A program made the position numbers and the translations under genes. Below are positions 43,430 to 52,078 of a stretch of 64,000 bases of DNA, one piece after another (position 1 is the first letter of the stretch; every line of letters starts with the position of its first letter). The notes beneath the pieces were generated by a model, which saw nothing but the letters and a program-made list of their open reading frames with translations, was not told the DNA's origin and searched no databases. This stretch comes from Burkholderia sp. HI2500 (GTDB lineage: Bacteria > Pseudomonadota > Gammaproteobacteria > Burkholderiales > Burkholderiaceae). The stretch covers positions 372,001 to 436,000 of the forward strand of contig NZ_NKFL01000007.1 of the NCBI RefSeq assembly GCF_002223055.1, in the 5' to 3' direction.

Positions 43430-44347
43430 TCAGCCGCGCTTGCCCTGCAGCGTCGGAATCTGCTCGAACAGGCCCGCGAGCCAGTCGACGAACACCTTGA
43501 GCTTGACGGGCACGTGGCGATTGGGCGGATACAGCACCGAGATCGGCCGGGCCGGCGCGTTGAAGTCGGTCAGCACTTCGCGCAGCCGCCCCGATTTCAG
43601 ATAGGGCTCGACGAGGTACAGCGACGTCTTGATCAGGCCGATGCCCGCGATGCCGCACTCGATGTAGTTGTCCGCATCGTTGACCGCGACCGTGCCGCAC
43701 ATCTGCACGACGCGCGGCTCGCCGTCGACGACGTAGTCCCACACGCGGGGGCGCCCGGTATCGGCCGAGATGTGGCTGACCGCCACGTGCTGCGCGAGAT
43801 CGTCGACGGTCTCCGGCTCGCCGCACCGTGCCAGGTACGCGGGCGAGCCGCACGTGCAGGTGGTCAGGCTGCCGATGCGCCGCGCGACCATCCCCGAGTC
43901 GTCGAGCGCGCCGATGCGCACCACGCAGTCGACGCCTTCGCCGACGAGATCGATCTGCCGGTCGGTCACGCCAAGCTCGATCATGATGCCCGGATGGGCG
44001 TCGAGGAAGGTGGGCAGCGCGGGCACCACGACCTGCTTGGCCATCGCCGGCGGCAGGTTCACCTTCAGCCGGCCGCGCGGCACGTTGCGCGCCTGCGAGA
44101 CCGACGCCTCCATGTCGTCGATTTCGCGCAGCACCGCGACGGAACGTTCGTAGTAAGCCTGGCCGTCCTCGGTCAGCGAGATGCGGCGCGTCGTGCGGTT
44201 CAGCAGCCGGCAGCCGAGGTGCTGTTCGAGCGCGCTGAGCAGCGCGGACACGCGCGGCGTCGTGAGGCCGGTCGTGTCGGAGGCGCGCGTGAAGCTGCCG
44301 GTTTCGACGATGCGCGTGAACACGCGCATCGAAAGCAAGGTATCCAT
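43430..44347 (-). CDS. LysR-family transcriptional regulator
   Basis: A 305-residue LysR regulator. The winged helix-turn-helix covers residues 1-60 (FTRIVETGSFTRASDTTGLTTPRVSALLSALEQHLGCRLLNRTTR). The effector domain follows from about 90 (RLKVNLPPAMAKQVVVPALPTFLDAHPGI). It belongs to the CrgA/YafC-like group of short LysR proteins. It lies upstream of the MFS gene and downstream of the cytochrome/molybdenum operon, all on the minus strand. Whether it controls either is not evident; the MFS gene has its own promoter about 50 bp after the LysR stop. Confidence 0.92.
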   Translation of the reverse strand: MDTLLSMRVFTRIVETGSFTRASDTTGLTTPRVSALLSALEQHLGCRLLNRTTRRISLTEDGQAYYERSVAVLREIDDMEASVSQARNVPRGRLKVNLPPAMAKQVVVPALPTFLDAHPGIMIELGVTDRQIDLVGEGVDCVVRIGALDDSGMVARRIGSLTTCTCGSPAYLARCGEPETVDDLAQHVAVSHISADTGRPRVWDYVVDGEPRVVQMCGTVAVNDADNYIECGIAGIGLIKTSLYLVEPYLKSGRLREVLTDFNAPARPISVLYPPNRHVPVKLKVFVDWLAGLFEQIPTLQGKRG

Positions 44348-44446
44348 CGTCGGGGGGCTCCAGTTCTGTCGGGTCGCGGCGCCGGTGCATGCCGGCGCCG
44401 TCCGTCGTGTCGGGTGTCGGTCGCGCGTATCGGGGCGACCGGATCG

Positions 44447-46708
44447 CTATGCGTCGATGCGTCGTCTCAGCGCGTCGCCGGCGAACGGCATTTCGCGCAT
44501 GCGCTGGCCGGTCGCGTCGAAGATCGCGTTGGCCAGCGCGCCGGCGGTGGGCCCCATCGACGCCTCGGCCGCGCCGAGGAACGGCGCGCCCGGGCGATTG
44601 ATCAGGTGGACCTTCACGCTCCGCGGTGCGGCCGAGAAGCGCAGGATCGGGTAGCTGCTCCAGTCGAAGCTGCGAATCCGTTCGGTGTCGTACTTCAGCG
44701 CCTCGTACAGCGTCCAGCTCGCGGCCTGCACGATGCCGCCCTCGATCTGGTTGCGGATCCCGTCCGGCGACACGACCTGCCCCGCATCGACGGCGGCTTC
44801 CGCGTGCTCGAGCGTCACCTGGCCGGTTTCCGGCACGACCGACACCTCGACCGCGATCGCGACGTACGCCATCAGGTTCTTGTACTTGCCGAACGCGAAG
44901 CCGACGCCGCGGTTGCGCGCGCGCGGCGGCCGCGGCCAGCCGAAGTGCGTCGCGGCGAGCTTGATCACCTGAAGCGCGCGATGATCTTCCATGTGGCGCA
45001 ACCGGAATTCGACCGGATCGACACCGGCCGCGTGCGCGAGTTCGTCCATGAAGCTTTCGATCGCCCACACGTTGGTGTGTGCGCCGAGCGAGCGCATCGC
45101 GGACGTCTGCAGCGGCATCGTCGGCGAGAAGTTGTTCACGATGTGCTGGTTCGGCAACGCGTACAGCGGAATCGCGTTGCGATCGGCGCCGCCCTCCGGT
45201 TGCAGCATCGGCGTCGACGGCGCGGGCACGAACGGCGGCTCCAGCATCCGCGCCGGCAGCAGCCGGCCGGCGTTGACGATCCGCTCGTTGTGCGAGCTGC
45301 TCCACAGCGCGTAGTTCCAGTCGACGATGCGGCCGCTCGCGTCGAGCGAAGCGCTGACCTCGGTCACCATCGCCGGCGTGAAGTGGTCCCACGTATGTTC
45401 CTGCTCGCGCATCCACTGCACGCGAATCGGCTTGCCGGGCATCGCGGCGGCGATCAGCGCCGCGTGCGCGGCGGCGTCGTCCGCGCCGTTGTGCCCGTAG
45501 CAGCCCGATCCTTCGGTATGAATGCAGCGGATGCTCGCCTTCGGCATCGACAGCATCTCGGCCAGCGCGTCGCGCAGCGGATAGACGCCCTGCGAGTGGG
45601 TCCACACCGTCATCGCCCCGTTCTCGAGATGCGCGACCGCACACGACGGCCCGATCGAGCCGTGCAGCAGGTAGTTCTTCAGGAACGTCGCATTGAGCGT
45701 CTTCACGGCCGGCGCGGTGGCCGCGTGCGTGTTGGCGATCTCGATGCGCTGCGTTGCGATCCGCTTCAGGTCGGCATGCACGGTGGCGCGATCGGGCAGC
45801 TTGCGGCCGGGCGACCAGCGGCACGCGGCGGCCAGCGCGCGTTGCGCGACCACCGCCTGCCATTCGCCCTGCGCGACCACCGCGAGCATGCTGCCGTTGC
45901 GCACGATCCGCACGACGCCCGGCAGCTTCAGGATCGCCGCGTCATCGAACGACAGCAGCTTCGCTTCGTACACCGGCGGCATCACGACGCGAGCGTGCAG
46001 CATGCCGGGCAATTCCATGTCCTGCACGTAGCTGACGCCGCCCGTCACCTTGTTCGGGATGTCGATGCGCGGCAGCGACGTGCCGATCACCGTGAACGTC
46101 GCCGGGCTCTTCAGCGGCGACGTGGGCGCGGCGCTGCGATGCAGGTCGACGGTACGGATCGCGTCGCCGTAGGTCATCGTGCGGCCGTCGGGCGCCTTGA
46201 TGACCGCGTCGGCGGTCGTCAGCGTGCGCGCTTCGACGCCGAAGCGCTTCGCCGCGCCTGCCACCAGCAGCGCACGCACCTGCGCGGCCGCGTTCAGCAG
46301 CGCGGAACCGCTGTCGGCCATCGTGTGGCTGCCGGCGGTCAACCCTTCGTCGGGCGACGCGCCGGTGTCGGCCGTCAGGAACGTGATCAGTGACGGCTTC
46401 ATGTCGAGTTCTTCGGCCGCCACCTGCAGCAGCGCGGTGCGCACGCCGGTGCCGAGCTCGACCTTGCCGGTGAAGACGGTGACCTTGCCGTCCGGCGCGA
46501 TCTTGATCCACGCGTCGAGCAGCGGATTGGTCTTCAGGCTGCCGGCGAGCGCCTGCGTGGCTTTCGCCACATGCACGGCGGCGCCTTCGTCGGCGATCAC
46601 CAACTGCGCGGCCGCACGCGACGCAGGCGCGAGCGTGAACGCGACGAACAGCGCGCCGGAGACGATGAAATGCCGGCGGCCTTCGTCGATATCGTCGTGA
46701 GCATTCAT
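44447..46708 (-). CDS. Molybdenum hydroxylase large subunit (xanthine dehydrogenase family)
   Basis: A 753-residue molybdopterin-binding subunit, of the single-chain short type found in isoquinoline 1-oxidoreductase and aldehyde dehydrogenases. A twin-arginine export signal RRHFIVSGALFVAFTLAPASRAAA begins at residue 11, so the folded complex is likely periplasmic. Cofactor regions include GKVELGTGVRTALLQVAAEEL, GSIGPSCAVAH and the catalytic-Glu segment GAAEASMGPTAGALANAI. It starts in an ATGA overlap with the 2Fe-2S subunit. Together with the triheme cytochrome it would oxidise an aldehyde or N-heterocycle and pass electrons to the respiratory chain. Substrate unknown. Confidence 0.92.
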   Translation of the reverse strand: MNAHDDIDEGRRHFIVSGALFVAFTLAPASRAAAQLVIADEGAAVHVAKATQALAGSLKTNPLLDAWIKIAPDGKVTVFTGKVELGTGVRTALLQVAAEELDMKPSLITFLTADTGASPDEGLTAGSHTMADSGSALLNAAAQVRALLVAGAAKRFGVEARTLTTADAVIKAPDGRTMTYGDAIRTVDLHRSAAPTSPLKSPATFTVIGTSLPRIDIPNKVTGGVSYVQDMELPGMLHARVVMPPVYEAKLLSFDDAAILKLPGVVRIVRNGSMLAVVAQGEWQAVVAQRALAAACRWSPGRKLPDRATVHADLKRIATQRIEIANTHAATAPAVKTLNATFLKNYLLHGSIGPSCAVAHLENGAMTVWTHSQGVYPLRDALAEMLSMPKASIRCIHTEGSGCYGHNGADDAAAHAALIAAAMPGKPIRVQWMREQEHTWDHFTPAMVTEVSASLDASGRIVDWNYALWSSSHNERIVNAGRLLPARMLEPPFVPAPSTPMLQPEGGADRNAIPLYALPNQHIVNNFSPTMPLQTSAMRSLGAHTNVWAIESFMDELAHAAGVDPVEFRLRHMEDHRALQVIKLAATHFGWPRPPRARNRGVGFAFGKYKNLMAYVAIAVEVSVVPETGQVTLEHAEAAVDAGQVVSPDGIRNQIEGGIVQAASWTLYEALKYDTERIRSFDWSSYPILRFSAAPRSVKVHLINRPGAPFLGAAEASMGPTAGALANAIFDATGQRMREMPFAGDALRRRIDA

Positions 46709-47208
46709 CAAAGTCCCTTGCTGATCGTAACGGGGGCGGAGGCGGGTTCCGGGGGCGGCAGCCCGGCGACCGAGCGCACGGCCGCGAGGATCCGCATATG
46801 GGTGCCGCAGCGGCACAGGTTCGGCTCCATATGCGTACGCAGTTCCTGTTCGGTCGGCTTCGGGTTGCGCTCGAGCAGCGCCTGCGCGCGCATGATCATT
46901 CCCGCGATGCAGTAGCCGCACTGCGCGGCCTGATGCTCGACGAACGCGCGCTGCAGCGGGCCCGGATGCTCGGCGGTGCCGAGGCTCTCGATGGTGCGCA
47001 CGCTGCGCGCGCCGACCGCGGCCACCGGCATCAGGCACGAGAACGTCGGCTTGCCGTCGACGATCACCGTGCAGGCGCCGCATTGCCCGAGGCCGCAGCC
47101 GAATTTCGCGCCGTGCAGGTGCAGGTCGTTGCGCAGCGCATACAGCAGCGGCGTGGACGGATCGATGTCCAGCGTGTGCCGCACGCCGTTGACGGTGAGG
47201 GTAATCAT
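46708..47208 (-). CDS. Molybdenum hydroxylase 2Fe-2S subunit
   Basis: A 166-residue iron-sulfur subunit. The plant-ferredoxin-type cluster is held by Cys38, Cys43, Cys46 and Cys58 (GCGLGQCGACTVIVDGKPTFSC). The second, xanthine-oxidase-type cluster is held by Cys97, Cys100, Cys132 and Cys134 (CGYC, CRCG). The fold is that of IorA/CoxS-like small subunits. It transfers electrons from the molybdenum subunit to a cytochrome c. No own export signal is present, so it is probably carried out together with the twin-arginine-tagged large subunit. It overlaps both neighbours by 4 bp. Confidence 0.94.
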   Translation of the reverse strand: MITLTVNGVRHTLDIDPSTPLLYALRNDLHLHGAKFGCGLGQCGACTVIVDGKPTFSCLMPVAAVGARSVRTIESLGTAEHPGPLQRAFVEHQAAQCGYCIAGMIMRAQALLERNPKPTEQELRTHMEPNLCRCGTHMRILAAVRSVAGLPPPEPASAPVTISKGL

Positions 47209-48491
47209 CGGGCGGTGTCCTCTTTTCTGAGCTTCGCGGCGAGCGCGTCGATGCCCGACCATGCGGGGCGATCGGTGTAGGTCGCGCGCACGTATGCGGC
47301 GAGATCGGCGATCTGCGCGTCGTCGTACTGGTCGATGAACGACGGCATGTAGTTCAAGGTGTCTTCGCCGTGCCAGCCGATGCCGTTGAACATCATCTGG
47401 ATCGCATTGCGCGGCGTATCGGCGTTGACCGCCGTGCTGAACGCGAGCGTCGGCCGCTCGCCGATCGACTGCATCGGCGCGGCCGGCCCGTGGCACTGCG
47501 CGCACGATGCCTGGAACAGCACCGCGCCACGCTGCGCGGCGGGCGTCGTCGCGGCGCGTTCGGCCGGTGCGGCGGCCGCGGTCGCATGCCCGTTCGCCGG
47601 CTTCTGGATCGACAGGATGTACGCGGCGATCGCTTCCACGTCCTCCACCGGCACCGTCGCGAGATCGCGCGTGACGGGCAGCATCGGCCCGGCCGCCGCG
47701 CCGTGCTCGCTCGCGCGGCCGGTGCGCAGGTACGTGACGAGCTGCGCCTGCGTCCACGGCCGTGCGGCATGGCCGAGCGTATTGAGCGGTGGCGCTTCCC
47801 AGCCGTCGACGATGCCGCCGTCGAATGCGCGGCCGCTTTGCTCGCCGCCGATCGCGTTCAGCGGCGAATGGCACGACGCGCAATGGCCGAGCCCGTCGAC
47901 GAGCATCCTGCCGCGGTTCCATTGCGCGGACTGCGCGGGGTCGGGTTGAGACGCGCCTTCGCGCAGGAACAGCACGTTCCAGAACGCGACCAGCGGCCGG
48001 AAGTTCAGCGGAAATATCAGGTCGTTGGCGGGTGTCGTCGCGCGAACCGGCGTGCGGGTCATCAGGTACGCATACGCGGCGGCGATGTCGTCGTCCGACA
48101 TCTTCGTGAAATGAATGTACGGAAACGCCGGGTACAGCGGCTGGCCGTTACGCCCGATCCCGGTGCGCAGCGCACGGGCGAACGCGTCGCGCGACCAGCG
48201 GCCGATGCCGGTTTCCGGATCCGGCGTGATGTTGGTCGCATAGATCGTGCCGAACGGCGTCGCCAGCGGCAGGCCGCCGGCGAACGGCTTGCCGTCCTTC
48301 GCGGTATGGCACACGACGCAGTCGCCGAGCGCGACGACGCGCGCGCCGGCGCGCACCAGTTGCGGATCGAACGAAGCAGGGGCGGGCGGATCGATCGGCG
48401 CGATCGACGGCCGGATCATGATGCCGATCGCGACGGCGATGCCCGCGATCGCGATGCCGGCCGCGCCGATCCAGAGTCGTTTGTGCTTCAT
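47205..48491 (-). CDS. Triheme cytochrome c of the molybdenum hydroxylase
   Basis: A 428-residue membrane-anchored cytochrome. One N-terminal helix (about 7-25) precedes three c-type heme sites: CVVCH (residues 58-62), CASCH (204-208) and CAQCH (330-334). The layout matches cytochrome subunits of alcohol and aldehyde dehydrogenases. It would pass electrons from the 2Fe-2S subunit to the quinone pool or an oxidase. First gene of the operon, translationally coupled to the 2Fe-2S gene. A TTCAG-repeat promoter lies about 200 bp upstream. The ATG at 48491 opens just before the anchor helix. Confidence 0.93.
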   Translation of the reverse strand: MKHKRLWIGAAGIAIAGIAVAIGIMIRPSIAPIDPPAPASFDPQLVRAGARVVALGDCVVCHTAKDGKPFAGGLPLATPFGTIYATNITPDPETGIGRWSRDAFARALRTGIGRNGQPLYPAFPYIHFTKMSDDDIAAAYAYLMTRTPVRATTPANDLIFPLNFRPLVAFWNVLFLREGASQPDPAQSAQWNRGRMLVDGLGHCASCHSPLNAIGGEQSGRAFDGGIVDGWEAPPLNTLGHAARPWTQAQLVTYLRTGRASEHGAAAGPMLPVTRDLATVPVEDVEAIAAYILSIQKPANGHATAAAAPAERAATTPAAQRGAVLFQASCAQCHGPAAPMQSIGERPTLAFSTAVNADTPRNAIQMMFNGIGWHGEDTLNYMPSFIDQYDDAQIADLAAYVRATYTDRPAWSGIDALAAKLRKEDTAR

Positions 48492-48691
48492 GCGCGCTCC
48501 AGGCGAAGTGGTGCGGCGCAAGTGATGCGATGCGCGGCAACACCGGACGATGCGCATCGGCCGTGCGTGGCCGTCCGATGCGGCCGCGACCGTCTTGCGG
48601 CGCGGCGTTGATTGGCGACGGGAATCAAGTTGTCACTCCAGCAGTCGATAACGGGCGCCGAGCGCCGTCCTGCGCGGCAGCTCGTGACCGC

Positions 48692-48744
48692 AGTCTACGC
48701 AGAGGCCGCGATCATGGCCTGAAGCGGCGCTGAAACGTTCTGAA
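48692..48744 (-). promoter_or_regulatory. TTCAG-repeat promoter of the cytochrome/molybdenum hydroxylase operon
   Basis: Read toward the operon: TTCAG (48740-48744), TTCAG (48730-48734) and TTCAG (48719-48723), with steps of 10 and 11 bp. After 21 bp comes a -10-like TAGACT (48692-48697). All three repeats are perfect, the best example in the window. The leader to the start codon is about 195 bp. The rest of the 336-bp gap (48492-48827) has no gene. Confidence 0.78.
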
Positions 48745-48827
48745 CGGTGTCCGGCCCCGGATCAGCCGGGCCGCGGCGCGCGGGCGGATGACGGGCGCGC
48801 CGTGTCGCGGCGGCCCCGCGCGTCACG

Positions 48828-49100
48828 TCAAGACGGAATCTCGCCGGCGACGACTTCGTCCGCGTAGCACCAGATCCAGCGCTCGCCGGGTTCGATCGAG
48901 CGAACGAGCCGGTGGCCGGTGTCACGGAAATGCCGGCTCGCATGGCGATTCGGCGACGAGTCGCAGCAACCGACGTGCCCGCAGCTCAGGCACATCCGCA
49001 GATGCACCCAGCCGCTGCCCGATCTGACGCATTCCTCACAGTAGTCCTTGTCGGTGTCGAACACGCGTGCTTCGTCGAGATGCGTACAGTCGTTGGCCAT
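48828..49100 (-). CDS. UBP-type zinc-finger protein
   Basis: A 90-residue protein that is little more than one UBP zinc finger. The Cys and His ligands are visible in CTHLDE, YCEECVRSGSGWVHLRMCLSCGHVGCCDSSPNRHASRHFRDTGH. In eukaryotes this domain binds ubiquitin C-termini; bacteria have no ubiquitin system of that kind, so it must act on something else. It is divergent from a thioredoxin-reductase-like protein gene, a pairing seen in other bacteria. The ATG at 49100 gives the compact domain. It may be a partner protein for the reductase, by inference. Confidence 0.88.
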   Translation of the reverse strand: MANDCTHLDEARVFDTDKDYCEECVRSGSGWVHLRMCLSCGHVGCCDSSPNRHASRHFRDTGHRLVRSIEPGERWIWCYADEVVAGEIPS

Positions 49101-49332
49101 CTTGCGCTCCGATGCCGGCGCGGGAGCGACGCTCGCGGCGTGGCCGGCACGCGGCCGCAAGCGGGAGGGATACGCGGCATTGTGCAGCGTCGCGTCGCGG
49201 CCGGACCTTAATTGTCATGAAGCGGCCCGCGCGGCGCGCGGCGGCGGCGTACAGTCGCGAATGCGTTCGGCCACGCCGCGGCACCGGCCGAACCGCATCC
49301 GACATCGACATCGACATCATCGGGAGGCGCTC

Positions 49333-50604
49333 ATGGATCAACCGCAACACGTGCGGATCGTCGGTCTGCCGCGCAGCAGGGACGCGTACGCGATCCGCGA
49401 TTTCCTGCAGCGGCGCATGATTGCGTACGACTGGTGCGAGCTGACCTCCGACGCCGACTGCGCGCAGGTGCTCGGCATCGCGCCGCTGCGCGACATCCGG
49501 CTGCCGGTCGTGATCTTTCCGGACGGCTCGCGCCTGTACCAGCCGACCCTGGCCGAGATCGCCGCGCGGCTCGGCTGGGTCGCGCGCCCGCGCTTCGTCG
49601 AATACGACGTGTCGATCTACGGCGCGGGGCCGGCCGGGCTGTCGGCGGCGGTCTACGCGGCGTCCGAAGGGCTGCGCGCGGTCGTGATCGAGCGCGGCGC
49701 GATAGGCGGGCAGGCCGGCACGAGTTCGCTGATCGAGAACTACATGGGCTTCCCCGACGGCATCCCGGGCGCGGCGCTCGCGGAACGCGCGCGCGAGCAG
49801 GCGGTGAAGTTCGGCGTCGAACTGCTGACGATGCGCGAGGGCGTGCATGCGACGTTCGTCGACGGCAAGATCCGCGTCGAGCTCGCCGACGGGTCGATCC
49901 TGGTCGCGCGCGCGAACATCTGCGCGACCGGCATCGAATATCGCAGCCTCGGGCTGCCGGAGGAGCCGGCGTTTCTGAATGCGGGGCTGTTCTACGGCGC
50001 CGGGTCGAGCGAAGCGCCGATGTGCGCGGGCGAGCAGGTGTTCATCGTCGGCGGCGGCAATTCGGCCGGCCAGGCCGCGATGAATTTCTCGCGGCATGCG
50101 CGCCAGGTGACGATGCTCGTGCGCGGTGCGTCGCTCGCGGACACGCTGTCGCGCTACCTGATCGACCGGATCGAGCGCACGCCGAACATCGAGGTCCGCT
50201 ACCGGTCGAGCGTCGCCGCGCTGCACGGCGACGGCTGGCTCGACGCGATCGAGCTTCGCTCGGCGGATGGCACGCGCGAACGGCTGCCGGCCACGCGCCT
50301 GTTCGTGTGCATCGGCGGCGCGCCCAATACCGACTGGGCGAAGGACACCGACATCATTCGCAATCCGGACGGTTATCTCGTCACCGGCGGCGACCTGTAC
50401 GACTGTCCGGCGTTCGAACGCGTGTGGCCGCTCGAACGACGGCCGTATCACCTGGAAACCAGCGTGCCGGGATCGTTCGCGGCCGGTGACGTGCGATCGG
50501 GATCGGTCAAGCGCGTCGCGTCGGCGGTCGGCGAAGGCGCGATGGCGGTGACCTTCGTGCACCGGTTTCTCGGCGAGGATGCGTATCGGCTCGCGAGCGC
50601 GTGA
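49333..50604 (+). CDS. Thioredoxin-reductase-like flavoprotein without CxxC
   Basis: A 423-residue protein. Residues 1-85 form a glutaredoxin-like domain (VRIVGLPRSRDAYAIRDFLQRRMIAYDWCEL, then LPVVIFPDG) lacking a CxxC pair. The rest is a thioredoxin-reductase fold with FAD motif YGAGPAGLSAAVYAASEG and NADPH motif VFIVGGGNSAGQAAMNFS. In place of the usual CxxC there is only GAGSSEAPMC, so disulfide reduction of thioredoxin is unlikely. The end GSFAAGDVRSGSVKRVASAVGEG is intact. GGGAGG stands 7 bp before the ATG. It is divergent from a UBP zinc-finger gene, its usual partner. Probably an NADPH-dependent flavin reductase or sensor. Confidence 0.87.
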   Translation: MDQPQHVRIVGLPRSRDAYAIRDFLQRRMIAYDWCELTSDADCAQVLGIAPLRDIRLPVVIFPDGSRLYQPTLAEIAARLGWVARPRFVEYDVSIYGAGPAGLSAAVYAASEGLRAVVIERGAIGGQAGTSSLIENYMGFPDGIPGAALAERAREQAVKFGVELLTMREGVHATFVDGKIRVELADGSILVARANICATGIEYRSLGLPEEPAFLNAGLFYGAGSSEAPMCAGEQVFIVGGGNSAGQAAMNFSRHARQVTMLVRGASLADTLSRYLIDRIERTPNIEVRYRSSVAALHGDGWLDAIELRSADGTRERLPATRLFVCIGGAPNTDWAKDTDIIRNPDGYLVTGGDLYDCPAFERVWPLERRPYHLETSVPGSFAAGDVRSGSVKRVASAVGEGAMAVTFVHRFLGEDAYRLASA

Positions 50605-50629
50605 CGCAGGTGCGGGCCGTTCGATGGAT

Positions 50630-52078
50630 TCATCGTGCGTCCGCCTGCGTCGCGTCGCGCAATCCGTCCCGGGCGGCGCGCGCCGGCGGTGTCCAGCCGC
50701 CGCCCAACGCACGCACGAGACTCACCGTCGCGACGGCCAGTGCCTGCCGGCTGTGAATCAGCTGGCGTCGCGCATTCAGTGCATCGCGATCGGCGTCGAT
50801 GACTTCCAGATAGCTGACGTACCCATGCGCATAACGGCTCAGCGACAGCCGCGCCGCCGCATCCGTCGCGCGCGCCGCGTCGTCGTAGCGCACGATCCGC
50901 TCCTTTTGCGCGGCGATGTCGTTGAGCGCGTCCTGCACGTCGCGCAACGCGCCGATCGCGGTGGCGCGATAGTTCGCGTCGGCTGCGTCCATGCCGGCCC
51001 GCGCGGCCGCCACCATCGCCTCGCGCTTGCCGCCGTCGAACAGCGTCAGCGCGACGTTCGCGCCGAGACTCCACAGCGAGCTGTTGCGGTCGAGAAACGA
51101 CCGCAGGTCGCGGGTGGCGAAACCGCCGTCGGCGGTCAGCGTCAGTGTCGGCAGCCACGCGGTGCGCGCGATGCCCAGCTCGAGCGACGCCGCATCGGCG
51201 CGCCGTGCCGCCGCGAATACGTCCGGGCGTTGGGCGAGCAGCGCGGACGGCAGCCCGGCCGGCACGTCGGGCACTTGCACGGGCACGGGGCGCGCGTCGA
51301 CGTCGAACGCGGTCGGCGACACGCCGGTCAGCACCGCGATGGCGTCGACGAGGTTCTCGCGCAGCCGGCGGCTCTCCGCGAGATCGGCATGCGCGGTATC
51401 GAGATCGGCCGACGCGCGCAGCCCGTCGAGATCGCTCGCCGCGCCGGCCCGCACGCGGGCGGCGATCACGTCGAGCGCGGTGCGCCGCAGCCCGATCGCG
51501 CGCGTGAGCGTCACGAGATCGTCGTCGACGTAACGCAGCGTCAGGTAGTCGACGGCCACTTCGGTCGCCACCCGCAGACGCACCGCATCGCGATCGGCCG
51601 CCGCCTGCAGCACGTTCTGTTCGCCGATGTCGGCGCCGCCGCGCAAGCGGCCCCATAGATCGACTTCGTAGCTCGCGGCGACGGGAACCGACCAGTTGTG
51701 CATCGTGCGCTTCGGCAGCGCGTTGTCGACCGTGCCGGATACGCGCGTGCGGCTGAACGACGGGTCGACGCGCACGGTCGGCGCGAGTGCGGCATCGCGC
51801 ACGCCGAGCAGCGCCTGCGCCTGGTCGACGCGTGCGGCCGCCGCGCGGATATCGAGGTTGTGCGCGAGCGCGGCGTCGACGAGGGTGCCGAGCTGCGGGT
51901 CGCCGAACCACGCGGGCCACGCAGCGAGCGATGGCGCGCGCGCATCGGTCGACGTATTGGTCGACGGATCGGCATGGCGGAACTCGTCGCGTCCGACCGG
52001 CACGGGCGCGAGCGGCTGCGGCGCGATCGAGCAAGCGGCGAGCAGGCAGGCGGCGAGTACGACGGCGGCGCGCTTCAT
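50630..52078 (-). CDS. Outer-membrane efflux lipoprotein (NodT family)
   Basis: A 482-residue TolC-like channel with a lipoprotein signal whose Cys16 follows LLAA. It has two OEP repeats; the second holds LLAQRPDVFAAARRADAASLELGIARTAWLPTLTL and the ending YAHGYVSYLEVIDADRDALNARRQL. It is the last gene of a divergent efflux set: it overlaps the adaptor gene by 4 bp, and the inner-membrane pump is transcribed the other way from 53205. It extends an EmrAB-type pump across the outer membrane. Its end lies 25 bp from the end of the convergent reductase gene. Confidence 0.92.
   Translation of the reverse strand: MKRAAVVLAACLLAACSIAPQPLAPVPVGRDEFRHADPSTNTSTDARAPSLAAWPAWFGDPQLGTLVDAALAHNLDIRAAAARVDQAQALLGVRDAALAPTVRVDPSFSRTRVSGTVDNALPKRTMHNWSVPVAASYEVDLWGRLRGGADIGEQNVLQAAADRDAVRLRVATEVAVDYLTLRYVDDDLVTLTRAIGLRRTALDVIAARVRAGAASDLDGLRASADLDTAHADLAESRRLRENLVDAIAVLTGVSPTAFDVDARPVPVQVPDVPAGLPSALLAQRPDVFAAARRADAASLELGIARTAWLPTLTLTADGGFATRDLRSFLDRNSSLWSLGANVALTLFDGGKREAMVAAARAGMDAADANYRATAIGALRDVQDALNDIAAQKERIVRYDDAARATDAAARLSLSRYAHGYVSYLEVIDADRDALNARRQLIHSRQALAVATVSLVRALGGGWTPPARAARDGLRDATQADAR

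Noticed and set aside
49210..49250. TTCAT-GACAA-TTAAG followed by CACAAT before the UBP zinc-finger gene
   Set aside because: Only one acceptable repeat and a poor -10 box. It is too weak to add to the TTCAG regulon.
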